DNA of 64,000 nucleotides from Hydnum rufescens UP504. Its lineage: Eukaryota > Basidiomycota > Agaricomycetes > Cantharellales > Hydnaceae. Position 1 is the stretch's first letter. Each line of letters begins with the position of its first letter. Under the pieces are notes generated by a model that searched no databases, was not told the origin of the DNA, and saw only the letters and a list, made by a program, of their open reading frames with translations. Below are positions 21,542 to 34,132 of this stretch, piece after piece. The stretch lies in contig MU128953.1 in the NCBI GenBank assembly GCA_014904985.1, forward strand, positions 237,316-301,315, read 5' to 3'. The position numbers and the translations under genes were made by a program.

Positions 21542-23312
21542 ATGCAGTTACGACGTGAGTGCATGGAGACTGTAGTGAGCACAAGAGCTCACCCTCTTCA
21601 AACAGGACGCCTGGTCGCGGCCTGGAAGGACACGCCGACTAAATGGTACCCATTTCTTGTTGGCATTGGTGCGCTATTACTTGCGATCCTCCAATGGAGA
21701 AAAACGTCTCAACGCGAGCCCGCCAACGCTGAGGACGTGACCCATGAGCAGCCTGTGGAAGTGAAGGGTCGCTGGAAGGTGCGATACTTTCTATTCTTCC
21801 AGTCCTCATTCAAGGTCAATTTCTTGCTTGCTCAGGTCACTGTTCTCGGTGCTCTCCCTCTTCGAAATATTTCCCGGGCGTGGGGCTACTTGAATTCTTT
21901 TGAATTGCCCATGTGGTCCCGTCCCGCAGGGCTTTCTTTTTACGCCTGGGTATTCGGGTGTAATTTGGACGAAATTGAACACTCAGACCTTACGATGTAC
22001 CCCAGTCTTGGCGAGTTCTTCTATAGAAAGTTGAAGCCGGGTGTTCGTTCTATCGCGAACGCCGCCTTGGTCTGTCCATCAGCGCTGATCCCTTGTCTTT
22101 CACTTCGCATTCTGATCGCTCAACCATTTTCAGGTGTCGCCTGCGGATGGAACTGTTCTTCACTTCGGCAAGATTGTGAACTCGCGTGTCGAGCAAGTAA
22201 AGGGCCTCACCTATTCGCTTGATGCGTTACTCGGTGGAACTCAATCCCATGGGGAAAGCATCACTGTGGACTTCGCCCACAGACAAGGCGCAGAAGTCGA
22301 TGACGAAGAATTCGCCGACGTCAATGGGATTGAATATTCGCTTAATCAGCTGCTGGGGAGTAGTGCAAAGGATCCACTATCGCTGTCTCTGTCGTCATCC
22401 TCTCCAGCAGTCGTCGCTTCACCATCACTATCAACAAGACCATCGCCACTACCATCGTCATCTGTTTCCTCCTCCATCCCTTCCAATGAACGCGAAGGTT
22501 CGATAGAGGACGCCTCGGTCGCGACTGAATCAAGTCAGGCCCACCCTCCAACGGTGGCTGCTGAAATGGACTCATCCACCTCCCCTTCGCCATTGAAGCG
22601 CACCAACTCTGTCTCTAACGTAAATCCCGGGAATGAACTGTTTTTCATTGTAGTTTATCTCGCACCGGGCGACTACCACCGCTTTCACAGCCCCACTGCT
22701 TGGGTCGTCGAGAAGCGACGCCATTTCGCCGGTATGCACTGTTCCTTCCCCCCCTTCTTAATTGATCCTCACGAGCCCTGGGATTCTAGGGGAATTATTC
22801 TCTGTCGCACCCTGGATGGCCAAGCAGTTGCAAAATCTGTTTGTTTTGAACGAACGTGTGGCATTACTTGGGCGGTGGCGACACGGTTTCTTTGGCATGG
22901 TCCCAGTCGGTGAATACTTCCTTTCATGGTGTTTCTCAAGCTGCCGTCTCATCTCGCCCTTAGGAGCAACTAACGTTGGGAACATCAAAATTAACTTCGA
23001 TGAGGTACGCCTCATTCTCTGCCCCTTCTGATGTTGTTTTGTTCATCGCACATATTCATACCACAGGCCCTCCGCACCAATGTTTGCCGCCATCGCGCAT
23101 CACCCGGGTCCTTCGATGAAGCCACCTATGCCAACGCCTCCGCGATCCTTAGAGGGCAGCCTCTGCGTGCAGGCCAAGAGATGGGCGGGTTCAGACTAGG
23201 CAGCACCATCGTTCTCGTCTTCGAATCTCCCCCAACCTTCGCGTTTGGTGTAGAAGTCGGCAAGAAGGTCAAGGTCGGTGAGAAGATTGGCGACATCCCT
23301 CCAGTGGTGTAG
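21542..23312 (+). CDS. PSD1: Mitochondrial phosphatidylserine decarboxylase (PSD1-type)
   Basis: Decarboxylates phosphatidylserine to phosphatidylethanolamine at the inner mitochondrial membrane. ATG at 21542. A transmembrane segment [18 protein letters not shown] is near residue 37. Introns fit near 21778-21834, 22071-22132, 22729-22790, 22912-22962 and 23004-23066, and joining them keeps the frame. Motifs in order: [64 protein letters not shown], then a Ser-rich insert (22370-22620), [38 protein letters not shown] and, near the end, [16 protein letters not shown] is the self-cleavage site whose Ser becomes the pyruvoyl group. All expected blocks are present, so it looks functional. The N-terminal presequence is short and starts just after a repeat, so the true start may be altered. 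Foldback elements 2 and 3 flank it. Confidence 0.9.
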
Positions 23313-23396
23313 ATTGGTGTCCGGGGATGTATGGCTGGACTCTGATTCTCCATGGCCACCTCACTCCACTTACGATATTTAGAAGACGCCTCACGA

Positions 23397-24295
23397 TATG
23401 GGCATTATACTGTAAAAAAAAGAAATGTCTGAACAAATGAACATTTGAACAAGTGAATATTTGAACAAACGAACATTTGAACGAGTGAATATTTGAACGA
23501 ACGGACTTTTGAACGAATGGACTTTTGAACGAATGGACTTTTGAACGAACAAACTTTTGAACGAATGAACTTTTGAACAAATGAACACATATTGGGGTGA
23601 ATGGACTAGTCGGTCTGCTACTTTGAGAACTGATTTCTCTAAGTCCACCTGTACCTAACCGAAACTAGACGGGAGCCCGGTGTTGGCCCCAGATCTTTTA
23701 ATCCCACAACCTGTCAACCACCCATGGGTGTTACAAATCGAGTCAAATTGACTAATATAAAGACGTGCAAGCAGGGAACAGAAAAATAGCCCTTAAGGCC
23801 ACCCATTAATTTCCTTATATAGTGGGCACATGGACTTAGACTTGTGCTCATCATCTTGGTTGTTCTTGACGAGAGAACGACCAAGATGACGAGCACAAGC
23901 CTAAGTCCGTGTGCCCACTATATAAGGAAATTAATGGGTGGCCTTAAGGGCTATTTTTCTGTTCCCTGCTTGCACGTCTTTATATTAGTCAATTTGACTC
24001 GATTTGTAACACCCATGGGTGGTTTACAGGTTGTGGGATTAAAAGATCTGGGGCCAACACCGGGCTCCCGTCTAGTTTCGGTTAGGTACAGGTGGACTTA
24101 GAGAAATCAGTTCTCAAAGTAGCAGACCGACTAGTCCATTCACCCCAATATGTGTTCATTTGTTCAAAAGTCCATTCGTTCAAAAGTCCGTTCGTTCAAA
24201 TATTCACTCGTTCAAATGTTCGTTTGTTCAAGTATTCACTTGTTCAAATGTTCATTTGTTCAGACATTTATTTTTTTTACAGTATAATGCCCATA
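23397..24295. mobile_element. Foldback element 3, full length
   Basis: 899 bp inverted repeat centred near 23870, nearly identical to element 2 (same CACCCATGGGTGTTACAAAT arm). Both termini are complete; flanks CACGA and CCATG differ and fit a TA target duplication. It ends four bases before the remaining DUF6589 coding sequence. Confidence 0.9.
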
Positions 24296-24298
24296 CCA

Positions 24299-25311
24299 TG
24301 ACTCACTTGCTTCGTTTGAAAAATCACTGCCGAGTTTCGAAGAAGTATGGTCAATGTCCAATCGTCTTGTCCGTACTCATGCTTCCTCTCGCGAGATCAA
24401 GCACCTTCAGAAAAAGGATCCTGTTGACCGAGATCAAGTGTTCGAAAATGCGTCACTTTTCATTCGCGATGCCCTTCTCATGGTCGAGATCTGCTGCCGC
24501 TAAGGTTGGAGATACTGGAAGGATTCACGGTGTTCTGCAATGGTGGCTATTCTGCTGCTGGGGTGCTGGCTCTTTCAACTACGGCCTTGAGTTGCTACAT
24601 CTGGAGCAGAACCTTCGGTATGAGTGGACGCCCCAACTCACTCAGGCTTTCTTCGACAATTGGCTCTTAAATACGAAGGGAAAACCAGATGCCTTTGTTC
24701 CAGCTGACCTTGTCCAAGAATTTGTCAACTTTTGGATTAAGGTAAGCTGTCCCATGAACGTTATTTCAATTTAATTGAAGCCAATTGTTCCAAAGGTCAT
24801 ATATGCCGCGAAGGGAAGTAGTGCTTGCTGGGACTTTATAATGCACATCTCGCCATGCATCGACGTCCTTCGCCACGTTGTCCAATCTGTGGAGACCGAA
24901 TTCCGAATGCCAAAGAGGTCTGGGAAGCACAAATCACCAGAATTCATGAACGATTTGAACCGTTTGAGGACGATTCTCGAAGAAGGACAAGTCCACAACT
25001 TCAAAGCCGGACGTTTGTCACGCATGGTCGATGTTGTCGATGTCTTTTCAACAGGCATCTCTATTGTTCAGGCAACAAAGCTCTCAGAGTTCAGGGATCG
25101 CCTTGGACGTCACACTACTGATCTCGACATGGCACACCGTGAAGCAGATGACGAGATCGCCTTGTTTCCCCCCTCACGCCACCCAGGGTTTGAGGATGGT
25201 AGTAACATTGATGTGAACTCTCTTGACATGCTGGATGATTTTTCAAATTGTATTCCTGAAGGTGAGGATGTTGAGGCGGAGAATGATTTTGATGATGTAT
25301 TCACTTTCTGA
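24299..25311 (+). pseudogene. DUF6589 protein, 5' truncated
   Basis: Matches the DUF6589 family found in many basidiomycetes, of unknown function and often multicopy. Coding reads SLPSFEEVWSMSNRLVRTHA and LFIRDALLMVEICC, then after a one-base frame offset near 24503 KVGDTGRIHGVLQWWLFCCW, NYGLELLHLEQNLRYEW, FFDNWLLNTKGKPDAF, DLVQEFVNFWIK, an intron (GTAAGC at 24742 to CCAAAG at about 24795), then VIYAAKGSSACWDFIMHISP and an acidic C-terminus (EAENDFDDVF). The N-terminal part is absent; foldback element 3 abuts it. The GDTGRI, NYxxELL and NWLxNxxGKP blocks are the family signature. The 3' end overlaps by about 70 bp with the converging RecQ-like frame. Confidence 0.65.
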
Positions 25312-27392
25312 ACGATGAGCCCTGCTGTGCATCCCCAAATCCTCAATTAATTCTGCTGGACTCTCTGCTGTTGCTGGGGATATCTTCGCGGCGGCTTCCT
25401 TTTTCCTTTGGCGCTTCTCTTTCTCACGCTGGTTCCGACGATTTTTATCCTCCCGATCTTTCGCCACTCGTATCCTTGCCTCCTTGATCTTCTGCACCAT
25501 CTCCTCATCTACTTCCACCCCTGCAGTCGTGGCCAAAAGAGCTCGGTCGGCATCCAGCATAGACTTGACAGTTGCTCGTTGCCTTTTTGCACCTTCACGA
25601 TCCCGCGATTTAGCTGTCTCGATGGCTACCAACATCTCTGTGACCCTGCTGGCTTCAGTCTCTTTCACAGTATCCTCGATAAGCTCTAGGAGTTCTCGCA
25701 TGCATTCAGATGCAACTTCGTTGTTCGTGAGAGTGCCGAGAGTTTCGAGGCAGTCAATGATAAGCGCACTGTTGATAGTCGTCTCAAGGCGGATGTCCGG
25801 CACGACAAACTCCTCGGATGCGAAGTACAAGAGAGCGGACGTCTCGCCTCGCCACTTGTCAAGTTTCGGAGCAAGTTCGTCACACCGATTTTCGTGCCTT
25901 CTTCTATTCCGAGTGGCCACTGCCTCGTCCAAGCCAGTGTGTTGTGGCAGTGGCGGATGACAATTAGAGCAACATCGTCCAGGAATATGAAGGATTTCTC
26001 CGGGGGCGAGAGGATTTTTGAAGTAGTCATTGAGGAAGACCCGGGGACAGGTCAGTGTACATGCAAAGAGGATGATGTCATGTTAATGTCGGTCTGAGAA
26101 GGGGCACCTGCTTTGGCTTCTCGTTGGGCCTCCGCCAATCCTTTTCGCTTCGCAGTGCGTTTACGGTGCTTGTTGGCCACTGTGGCCTTCCGTCCAGGTG
26201 GCTTTGCTGCGCCCAAGGGAGGGTTTCCCGTCACGTCCCCAGATTGTAGGGTCACTTCTTGTTCAAGCATCTCGGCTAGGTCTTCGGGTGTCAAATCGCC
26301 CACAGCAAGCCAAAGTGCTTCGTTGTCACCATCTATATTGTCGCCAGTCAGCGAGTCTTGGTTGGGAGAGAGTACAGGGGTGCCAAGAGGCACCATCGCA
26401 GCGCTGGAAGTATCTTCTGAATCGCCGGTATGTGGTACCACGTTAGCATCGAGATTCTTCAGGCCTTCCGCAGTGGCGGTGCCGCCCTTCGTTGGCTTTG
26501 GCAGCACACCCTTTTCTACAAGAAGTATAGCTTCGCCTCTGATTTTTTCGTCCCTACTGCATCTTCCAAGCCGCTGGACCCAGGTACAGAGTGTCTTTGG
26601 AAGGCCAAATTGAACTACGAGGGATATATCACGTATATCACAGCCCTTTGGAAAGGGTAAGCCACTGCCGCACAAAGATATACTGTCCCACCAAGTACCA
26701 ACCATTCCAGCAGCTTCCGTTGCACAGAGGATGATTATTTCGCCATGTTTGAAGGCGCCCATAGTACGCGACTTGTATAGTTTACTCATATCGGCATGAT
26801 AATGTGCAATCGGGGGGACTGCTTGGTTGAAGGCAAAGCACAATTTGCTCCGAAGGTACTCGGCAGCAGCGGATGCTTGCCCCTGACTAGAGGAAGAAAG
26901 ACAAGGATTTTAAAGGCATCAATAATACGTGAACGTACGTGTCAAAATATACCATAGTTCTTTGTAATTCGCTTTCATTCTTTGCATTAATATTTACAAC
27001 AAAGTCGAGATCTCGAAATGAGGTCTTGCTGTGCTCCATTTCCTGCACCGAGAGAAGAATATTTGGGTGATTATTGGAAAGCTTGATAATTGGCGTTTCC
27101 AGATCAAATCCTAATCAATGCATTATATCCGCCAGCATCTTGGGTGGTAGTGTGGCAGAGGTAATGAAGAAGGGTGTCTCAGGGGATACTTGGGCGCGCA
27201 GTAGACCGATGCGATCATATGAAGGCCGAAAGGAATCTCCCCATTGCGAAATACAATGGGCTTCATCAACATTGATAGCATGCAGGATTTTGCGGAATTT
27301 AGGGGACGAAAGAAGCTTGACAAGTTTAGGATTTTCTTCTATCATTTCGGGGGATGTGAATAAAAGTCGATATTTTCCATCTTCAATTGCCT
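25243..27392 (-). pseudogene. RecQ-like DNA helicase, N-terminus missing
   Basis: An ATP-dependent 3'-5' DNA helicase of the RecQ type, from motif II on. The minus strand reads AIEDGKYRLLFTSPEMI, NVDEAHCISQWGDSFRPSYD (motif II), FFITSATLPPKM (motif III), then an intron near 26945-26893, QASAAAEYLRSKL, VPPIAHYHADMSKLYK, TMGAFKHGEIIILCATEAAG, a 58-nt intron (about 26695-26638), CDIRDISLVVQFGLPKTLCT and WVQRLGRCSRD (motif VI). A zinc-binding tail follows in a different frame (FACTLTCPRVFLNDYF and GRCCSNC), then a basic coiled-coil tail (REKEKRQRKKEAA) ending at 25243. Walker A (motif I) is absent: at 27392 the sequence runs into a DED1-like fragment. The frame break near 26060 and the missing N-terminus argue for a pseudogene. 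Confidence 0.7.
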
Positions 27393-27419
27393 AAACTCGT
27401 TCAAGTTGTGAGAGGTGTA

Positions 27420-28300
27420 TTATTTGAATTGAATCACTTCTTGCCTTGTAAGTAGAAGCAGGGAGATCCACTGTATCAACAAGTATCGATGCAACTGTAG
27501 CAGTCCCGACCATGATAGGCGTGCGACCAGAGCGGAAGGCGCTTGGTGTCATTTCACGTTCACGCCGAGTGCGATCTCTGTGAATGGACGTTTCCGGCAA
27601 GTTACGACCTATCAGAACATCAGAATGTACCCTCACCGTCCACTCCGCCTCGACGAAACTCAGCATCAAACCAGAATTTGCGTCTGAAGCGCGCAGGGTA
27701 TTGAGTAGTCCGGGTTGAGTAGTACTTTCTGAAGTTGAGCGAGCACGGCCCACGAAGAGAAAGACATAGTCCTTCAACAAGTCCTTCGCCAACATCTGAA
27801 TTTCGGGGGGGAAGGTGGTCCTGGGCATGAGAGTCTGACGCTTTTGGACGCCGGGCATGTCCTTCCCCCTGTACGGTACGGCGGATCTGCGGCTCGGAAC
27901 CCACGTCCAATATACGATGAGCCTCATCTAAATCCAGGTAACGGATGCTTCTTCGGCTGATTCGCCCCCGCTCAATCAAATCCACAAGACGACCAGGGCT
28001 AACGCTGAGAATATCGGCCTCCCGCTCGAGCTGGCAAAGCTGAAGGTTGATATCGGCCCCACCCTGCATGATAGCAGGTTTGTCCCGTGAGCGATATGCG
28101 AATTTCCGAGCTTCGCTGTGGATCTGACTGACAAGCCCAGGAGTGAGGGCAGGAGTTAGAGCAGCGGGATATGCCCGAGTCCGACTGCAAGAACCTACCG
28201 GTTCTGGTGGAGTCGCTGCCGGATCGCTTTGAAACGATGAGAGGATAGGGAAGAGGGAGCTGCCAGCCTGAGGAATGTCTACATAAGAACCAAAGACCAC
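27420..28300 (-). pseudogene. DED1-like DEAD-box RNA helicase relic
   Basis: Degraded copy of the conserved core of DED1/DDX3 translation helicases. Minus strand, several frames: SEARKFAYRSRDKPAIMQGG, ADINLQLCQLEREADILSVS, PGRLVDLIERGRIS, IRYLDLDEAHRILDVGSEPQ, a frame change, KRQTLMPRTTFPPEIQMLAK, DLLKDYVFLFVGRARSTSES, then SIHRDRTRREREM and FRSGRTPIMVGTATVA. DEAD reads DEAH and the SAT motif is changed (FSATFP to PRTTFP). Order and spacing match DED1 across about 280 residues, with at least two frameshifts and missing introns and ends. Confidence 0.7.
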
Positions 28301-29135
28301 GGACTAGAAATGCGGCACCATGTACGAACCTGGACACAAACCATAAGATCTCTACACGCCGTGACGACGGGGGATTGGGAGCAGTGCACCATGAAAAGCC
28401 GATGTTCTCGAGCACAGCGACAAGAGTAGGGTTGGTTGGTTGAAGAAGAGACCCGGGGACGCCATATTGAGCACCAGCCGCCCAAGCATGGCTTTTAGTT
28501 CAATGCTATTGTTGTTGGTCTGATGAATTGGGCAAGATTAGCACGACTGTTTCGTCGACGAGTAGTTCTGGATGAGAATTCTCCAACCTGCTCTTCACAG
28601 GTCCCCTGCACGAGGAGAAAATATCATTAGCGAGGACCATGCTTACGTTCCCACTGTCAGCCGGAACTTGAAACCTCACGTGCGTCCGGTTTTCTCCGTA
28701 AATCGCTTGTTGCCGGATGGTTTTCCCTCCGATACAACACTCTGGAATGCACCTACTGCTCACAAAACCGACGCATAAATAAAACATCTGATATCTGTTG
28801 AGCGGAGGGATGAATTCGATGAGATTACCATTGCCGAGGATTATTATGGGGATGATGTTATTGCTGGCGGCAGTCCCTGCTACTTCGGTGCATTCTGACA
28901 CACAATCCATGGCGCTTTCCTGAGAACGTCTGGAGGTGATCTTCGTTCTCTGAGAACCACTTCTCTCGCCTTCTGCCAAGTGCATTGAATTTATTATATT
29001 TGAGAACTGATTCCCGACTAAAACGGTTTGTGACTGGCTGAAGCGGAAGCATGCTGTACAATTAAACAGAAACCCCCATTGCATTATTAAGAGGTTACGA
29101 GACTATTGTTGTGCTTGCCGCTTGAGCGCTTTGCG
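28301..29135. other. Unassigned, possible decayed coding
   Basis: The minus strand has open segments (for example LGNGNLIEFIPPLNRYQMFY around 28800) without recognised motifs or a clear gene model. Confidence 0.3.
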
Positions 29136-29750
29136 ATATTGCTGGCGTTGAGTGACCCGGAAGTTGCCGGCCCTCAAGAACAATAACACCACCAGCCAGA
29201 GACTTACCACCACACCCTAGAAGCCGGGGCGTAATGATGAAGGCAGGTTTATGTTATTCAGTATATGTAAGAGCAGCTGAAGCAGCTCTCTTTTCCCTCT
29301 GGATTCTTACTAACCCATCACTATTCCACCCTGTACGCTTGGGGGATTTCTTTCGATGTTAAGCACCCCTCTCCCTCGGGAGAACAGCAGCCCAAGTGAG
29401 ATAATCTTGGTCAATAATCACCTTGATGACATCGGCTCCAGCCTGTTTTCTCCTGCTAGATCCCAGCAAAGCCCGCGTCAGTGTCAACTTCCGTGATGTT
29501 TTCTCATGCCCCGACGTCGACTATCCTTGGCGGGCTGGTGCGCTACCCATGGAACCTGATATCTCTACGGTTTCCGTGGGTGCCCATTGGCACCCTTCGT
29601 GAGAAAAACGGTCAAGTGAGATCATTCTGATTAACAGCGTCCGTGGCAACCACCAGCCATTGTGCACCTCTTGGCGTTTCCTCGCCCTTGCTCAGATCCC
29701 GGTGAGCCTGCCTGTTATTAGCACCCCATCACACTAATTCCACCTGACAT
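29136..29750 (+). repeat. Remnant hairpin-module element
   Basis: GCTGGCGTTGAGT at about 29141 and GTTGCCGGCC precede a hairpin AAGAGCAGCT / AGCAGCTCTC at 29269-29293 with CTTACTAACCC after it. Donor-like AAGTGAGAT words recur near 29394 and 29615, suggesting two or three further decayed modules. Hairpin 2 is not recognisable here. Confidence 0.45.
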
Positions 29751-32700
29751 CCCTCTGCTCCGGAGAGATGGATTAACCAAGCTGTCCAACGTATGACAGG
29801 ACATGCACATATAGAGTGCTACTATGCAAAGTTTGTTCCAGATGAAGAAGTCAACTGCCTACAGTGAGGACCTACGCACTTGTGAGCACGTCCTACAGCT
29901 ATGCGTTTTGCATGAGGAATGCCGCCGTTTACTAGGAGACACTGATCAAGACCGTAATACAGCGAAACTCTCGGACGAGGCAGACAGTAGAACACGCCGT
30001 GCTGCCTTTATCCAGGTACCGGGGGCTTTTGCAGGGACCGAAACCTGCGCCATACTAGCGATTGCTCGCTGCCCAAGGTACATGGGGGATTTGACATTGA
30101 AGATAATGATATTAGGGTGCAGCTGTTCACTTAGCCCCCCTACCTCCTACCGTTTTCTCCTCCATCTCCACGACTGAAAGGACAGTCTGCGCCCCCCAAG
30201 ACAGCCTCACCTACCGGTGTTAACGGATCTAGGCGACACGTCGCAGAAAAGCGACTATATCGGCCCAGGAAGTGGGCGCGGAGATGTGAACCTAGGAAAT
30301 GTGTCATTGACTAGTTGGGAAATTGGTCACAAGACGGTCGAGGATGAATTTCTCTGGGCAGCGGACGCCTTGAAAGGCTACGATAGGGTGTGGATATTGT
30401 CCGACCTTTTGACAAGTTTGTTTCCACTGATGGTGAATCTGATGAGCGCACAGACTACAATCACAGGTGACATGCCTTCAGATGGCGAATCCCACGGTCG
30501 AACACATAGTCGCTCCTTGAGAGAAGAGGTAGAGAGTACAGCTGGCGAAAGGGACAAGCGGACCATGCAAGTCCCAGCACTAGGGAGCTGGATCTTGAAG
30601 ATCTGGTGAGTATTGAGTTGAGTTGTGGTGTCTCCTACGTGTCAACAACCCTGGTCAAAAACTAGGTGCACAGGGCACGCATCCTGGCGAATTTCGAGTT
30701 GAATGAACCCCCACGCTCGTCGGCCCACCGCTATGCGGGCGCATCAAGGCAACCCCTTGGCTACTTATGAACAAACACAATCGATGTTGACTCGCCAGAT
30801 GATAGCCCGGTGCTCTCAGTGGGTGACCCCATAGTAGCTGTGGTCGGACATTAGCAGTTGACATTCCTAGTAACTTGGTCAAAATTAATGGGAAAATTGT
30901 ACAACACGTTGCCGAGGACATCCTGCCTGAATCGACAGCTGTGATGGGATTCAAGGCCATGGTAGTGAAAGAAACACCCATTTTCGAAGGAGGCAAGGGG
31001 GAGGAAGACTGGCAGACAACTGGAGGATAGGAATACGGAGCAATCGCGCCCAGGGTCCATCCTTTCAATTGGTAGATCTCGCCATCTCAGCAAAGGACCC
31101 CCCTTCACCGTACTACATTTTCACCGCATCGGTTCTCCAGGGCCCTGGTGCCACCATCTTTGGCGTTCTCACTTGTGCCGATTTGAAGGGACTCGCTATC
31201 GTCAGGGATTCCGCGACGTTTGCATATCGTTCTCTTAGTACGTTCCTTGCTTTTCTGACTAACAGTTCTGGGTAGTATTCTAATAGATAAAGAGCCACAC
31301 TTTGGATGTGAAGACGGCGGTTTCGGCCGCAATGTGATTGACCATGGCACCAACTTCTGTCCCTCATGCGATCTGGCTGTTTCGAGGGTATGGGAGGTGC
31401 TCAACGATGTAGAGCTCCGGTAACCTATACAATGAGGCCACAGATAGGGCCCTTGAATCCTGCGGCCTCTACCTACAGCTTTCTCTGGTTTGCGTGTTCT
31501 CCCTCACAGAAGCACCCAACGGCATCCAGGTTGACTTTAGGGGGTCCATGTGCACTAGCTGGAATATAAAGCAGCGGCTGCGTCTTCGGACTCATTCCTG
31601 CGTTCCAATGCGCCTATTGAGTGCCGTATTTGCTTGGATGGCAACCCGCGGTATGGTGTTATAATTTGCATGCGCATATTAAAGCCCATCACCTTACTGT
31701 TGACTGAAAAGTATATCTTTGGGAGATAGATACGACAGAAATGCCGCTCATGAAGCTCGGGTGGAGCAAGTGCCGAAAATTATACAGTGCGCCGAGGCCT
31801 CAAAAGAAAGGAGGGACTGCTAAGGATATCGGAAAGCCACAGCACACATCTCGCTCCTCGGTATGCTGGCAGTATTTTCCTCAGGAGTAGAGGATGTGCT
31901 GCAGGAATCTTCGTCAACAGCCGGTGGGTAGCACTCCCTACTACTATGAAATTTTGTTGATATCTAATAGAAGTACGATTGGTTTCACTGTCTCTAAATG
32001 AACCACACGCTCTTGGCAAATTCGCAAGGCTCGTGCTTTTGGTCAACTGGCCGAGTGCACCTGAGCACGCCAATGGGTTGGCCACTCGCTGTTCGGTCCA
32101 GGATGCAAAACCATTTGGGCACTAGTTCAATATTCTGGGGCTCGGACTTATCTCTCGCGCACGGTGCCATTCTATGTGTGCTCAGGAGACCCGAAACTGG
32201 AAAGGATGGGTGCGCCTGGTGCAAGAGGGACGCAAGCAATACCGGGCAGCATGAAGCCAGTGGTGTTATCGAGTATCTAGTACATATGCAGCTGGATCCT
32301 GGTCTGCGAGATGGTGCACAAGTTCTACTGTAGGATTTATGCGGACAGCCTCCCCTTCTGGGTCCCCGTGTATCCGCTATTGATCGCATGGTTTCCTCTT
32401 GAACAGACATGAGGGAGGTGGCCATGGAGATGCCAGCATGTATTTTGGGGTTGTACGCCATATATCTGTGCCCAGATTGGAGAAAGTGTGCACATTGTTC
32501 TGACGGCCTCCGTTTTCGGTACGCTGAACACAATCACTATTGAAATCATCGATTCCCGCCATTTCTACAAGGTAGCTTGCACAGTGCACAATTTCGCCCC
32601 AGCTCAATAGTACGATATTATAGCCATCACATTATCTACAAAACCCTACGTCTTTTTCAGTCTCCATTGTCCCTGGACTGAGGTTTTCGGAGCTGTAGCA

Positions 32701-33798
32701 CAAACCCAGGCTAGATTTGAGAAAATCGCTCACAGTCTTGTAGAGATCACACATAGTTGTGAAATTGGGGAGGAACCTTATCTAAATACGCTGCTCAGCG
32801 GACCAGAAATTGTGTGCTGCATTTTCGGCTTCCTCTTGTAGCTCGGCCGGCCTTTGCCGGCTCACCCTTTGCCTTTTCGGCTGTAAAAGGCATGTTGCCC
32901 GGGGATGGTGGGTAATATATCCATGCAACTTAATGTTATATAATAGGGGTGGCCCCTTTTGAGAATTGCCCAGTAGTAGGGGGTTTGACTCCATTGTTAG
33001 CCATGCCACCCCCAGACCACCCACCAGAGTTCAGTACCTGGATTCCACACCCATGGGAGCCAAATCCTGCACTCCAACCTATTCTTGATAAATCCCAGAA
33101 TATTTACATCTGCGCTTTTGGTCAACTTGACCCCAAAGCAGGAGAACCACCCCCAGAACTCAGGGGATCCTGGTACTATTAGTTATGGGGTACTTGCCGC
33201 GAAGTCGGAAAAAAGCTCTTGCACAGGCTGGAGGGGTCAGACTGTGCTCAACTTGGCAGAAATATGGCACATGATACTCTACACAGGCCCTAAAAATTAG
33301 GGAGGAATATATGCAGAATGGAGTGTGTTGGAAGGGATCCGCGTCAAGCGGTCGTTTCGGCAAGTTCGTGATATCGGGAAGTTGCCGCCACTCCTTTCCA
33401 CCACCTGACACCAAGAGAACCCCTGCTGCACCTTTATCTAGAGTATTTCTGAGCTTGGAGACATAAGCCAGAGGGGTGGTGGACCCAGATACATCACCAT
33501 CTGGTGCATCATGTACTCTGCTTGTCCAGACTAGATATAGAACCCCATTGAGCCCGTATGGGCTCCTACCCATTGGGAGGGAAGCGATGGGGGGTTAATT
33601 ATTTCTGGGATGGGACCGCAGGTGGCAGTAATTAGGCATGGGGTTGTTCTGGTGGAAAGCCCCTCCGTAGTCCTTCGGACATTTATAACTAAAATTCACC
33701 TCTAGTATAACTGGTATCTCATTTATGACTTGCTAGAAGGGTACTCCGTAGCTCAAAGAGAATATTTTCCCAGTGAAATGACTTGTTGACTTGCCAAT
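29751..33798. other. About 4 kb without recognised genes
   Basis: Short open frames at 29824-30177, 30217-30609, 31069-31275 and 33160-33573 carry no motif I know and have no splice-supported extensions. Some, such as SGKFARLVLL-like sequence near 32020, may be fragments of old genes. Confidence 0.4.
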
Positions 33799-34132
33799 AG
33801 GGGGGTTTCACACACCGAAAATTCTTTCCAAATAGCTCTCAAATAGTGTAGCCAAATGAGATTTGAGAGTTTCCCAAAAACCAATTTGTGGATGATTTGA
33901 AAACTGATTTGGAGCTACTTGAGCTCCAAATCACTCTTCAAATTCCTCTCAAATCCATTTTTGAATTGTAAAGCTAAGATTTGGGCACTTTTGAAAAGGG
34001 ATTTGGAGCTCAGGTAGCTCCAAATCAGTTTTCAAATCACTTGCAAATCCATTTTTGAGAAAGTCTCAAATCTCATTTGGCTACACTATTTGGGAGCTAT
34101 TTGGGAAGAATTTGTGGTGCATGAAACCCCCT
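33799..34132. mobile_element. 334-bp MITE with long terminal inverted repeats
   Basis: The ends AGGGGGGTTTCA and TGAAACCCCCT begin inverted repeats of about 75 bp (GTGTAGCCAAATGAGATTTG inside). The middle is made of related GATTTGGAGCT and CAAATC words in both orientations. Flanks AAT..AAT fit a three-base target duplication, though the exact edge is ambiguous. No coding capacity. Confidence 0.8.

Noticed and set aside
25243..27392. Telomere-linked RecQ helicase (chromosome end)
   Set aside because: No TTAGGG arrays or subtelomeric order are seen; the copy is truncated and internal.
31994..32533. 179-codon minus-strand open frame as a gene
   Set aside because: Composition is Cys/Ser/Arg-rich and patternless, and the opposite strand is equally open; no start context or motif.
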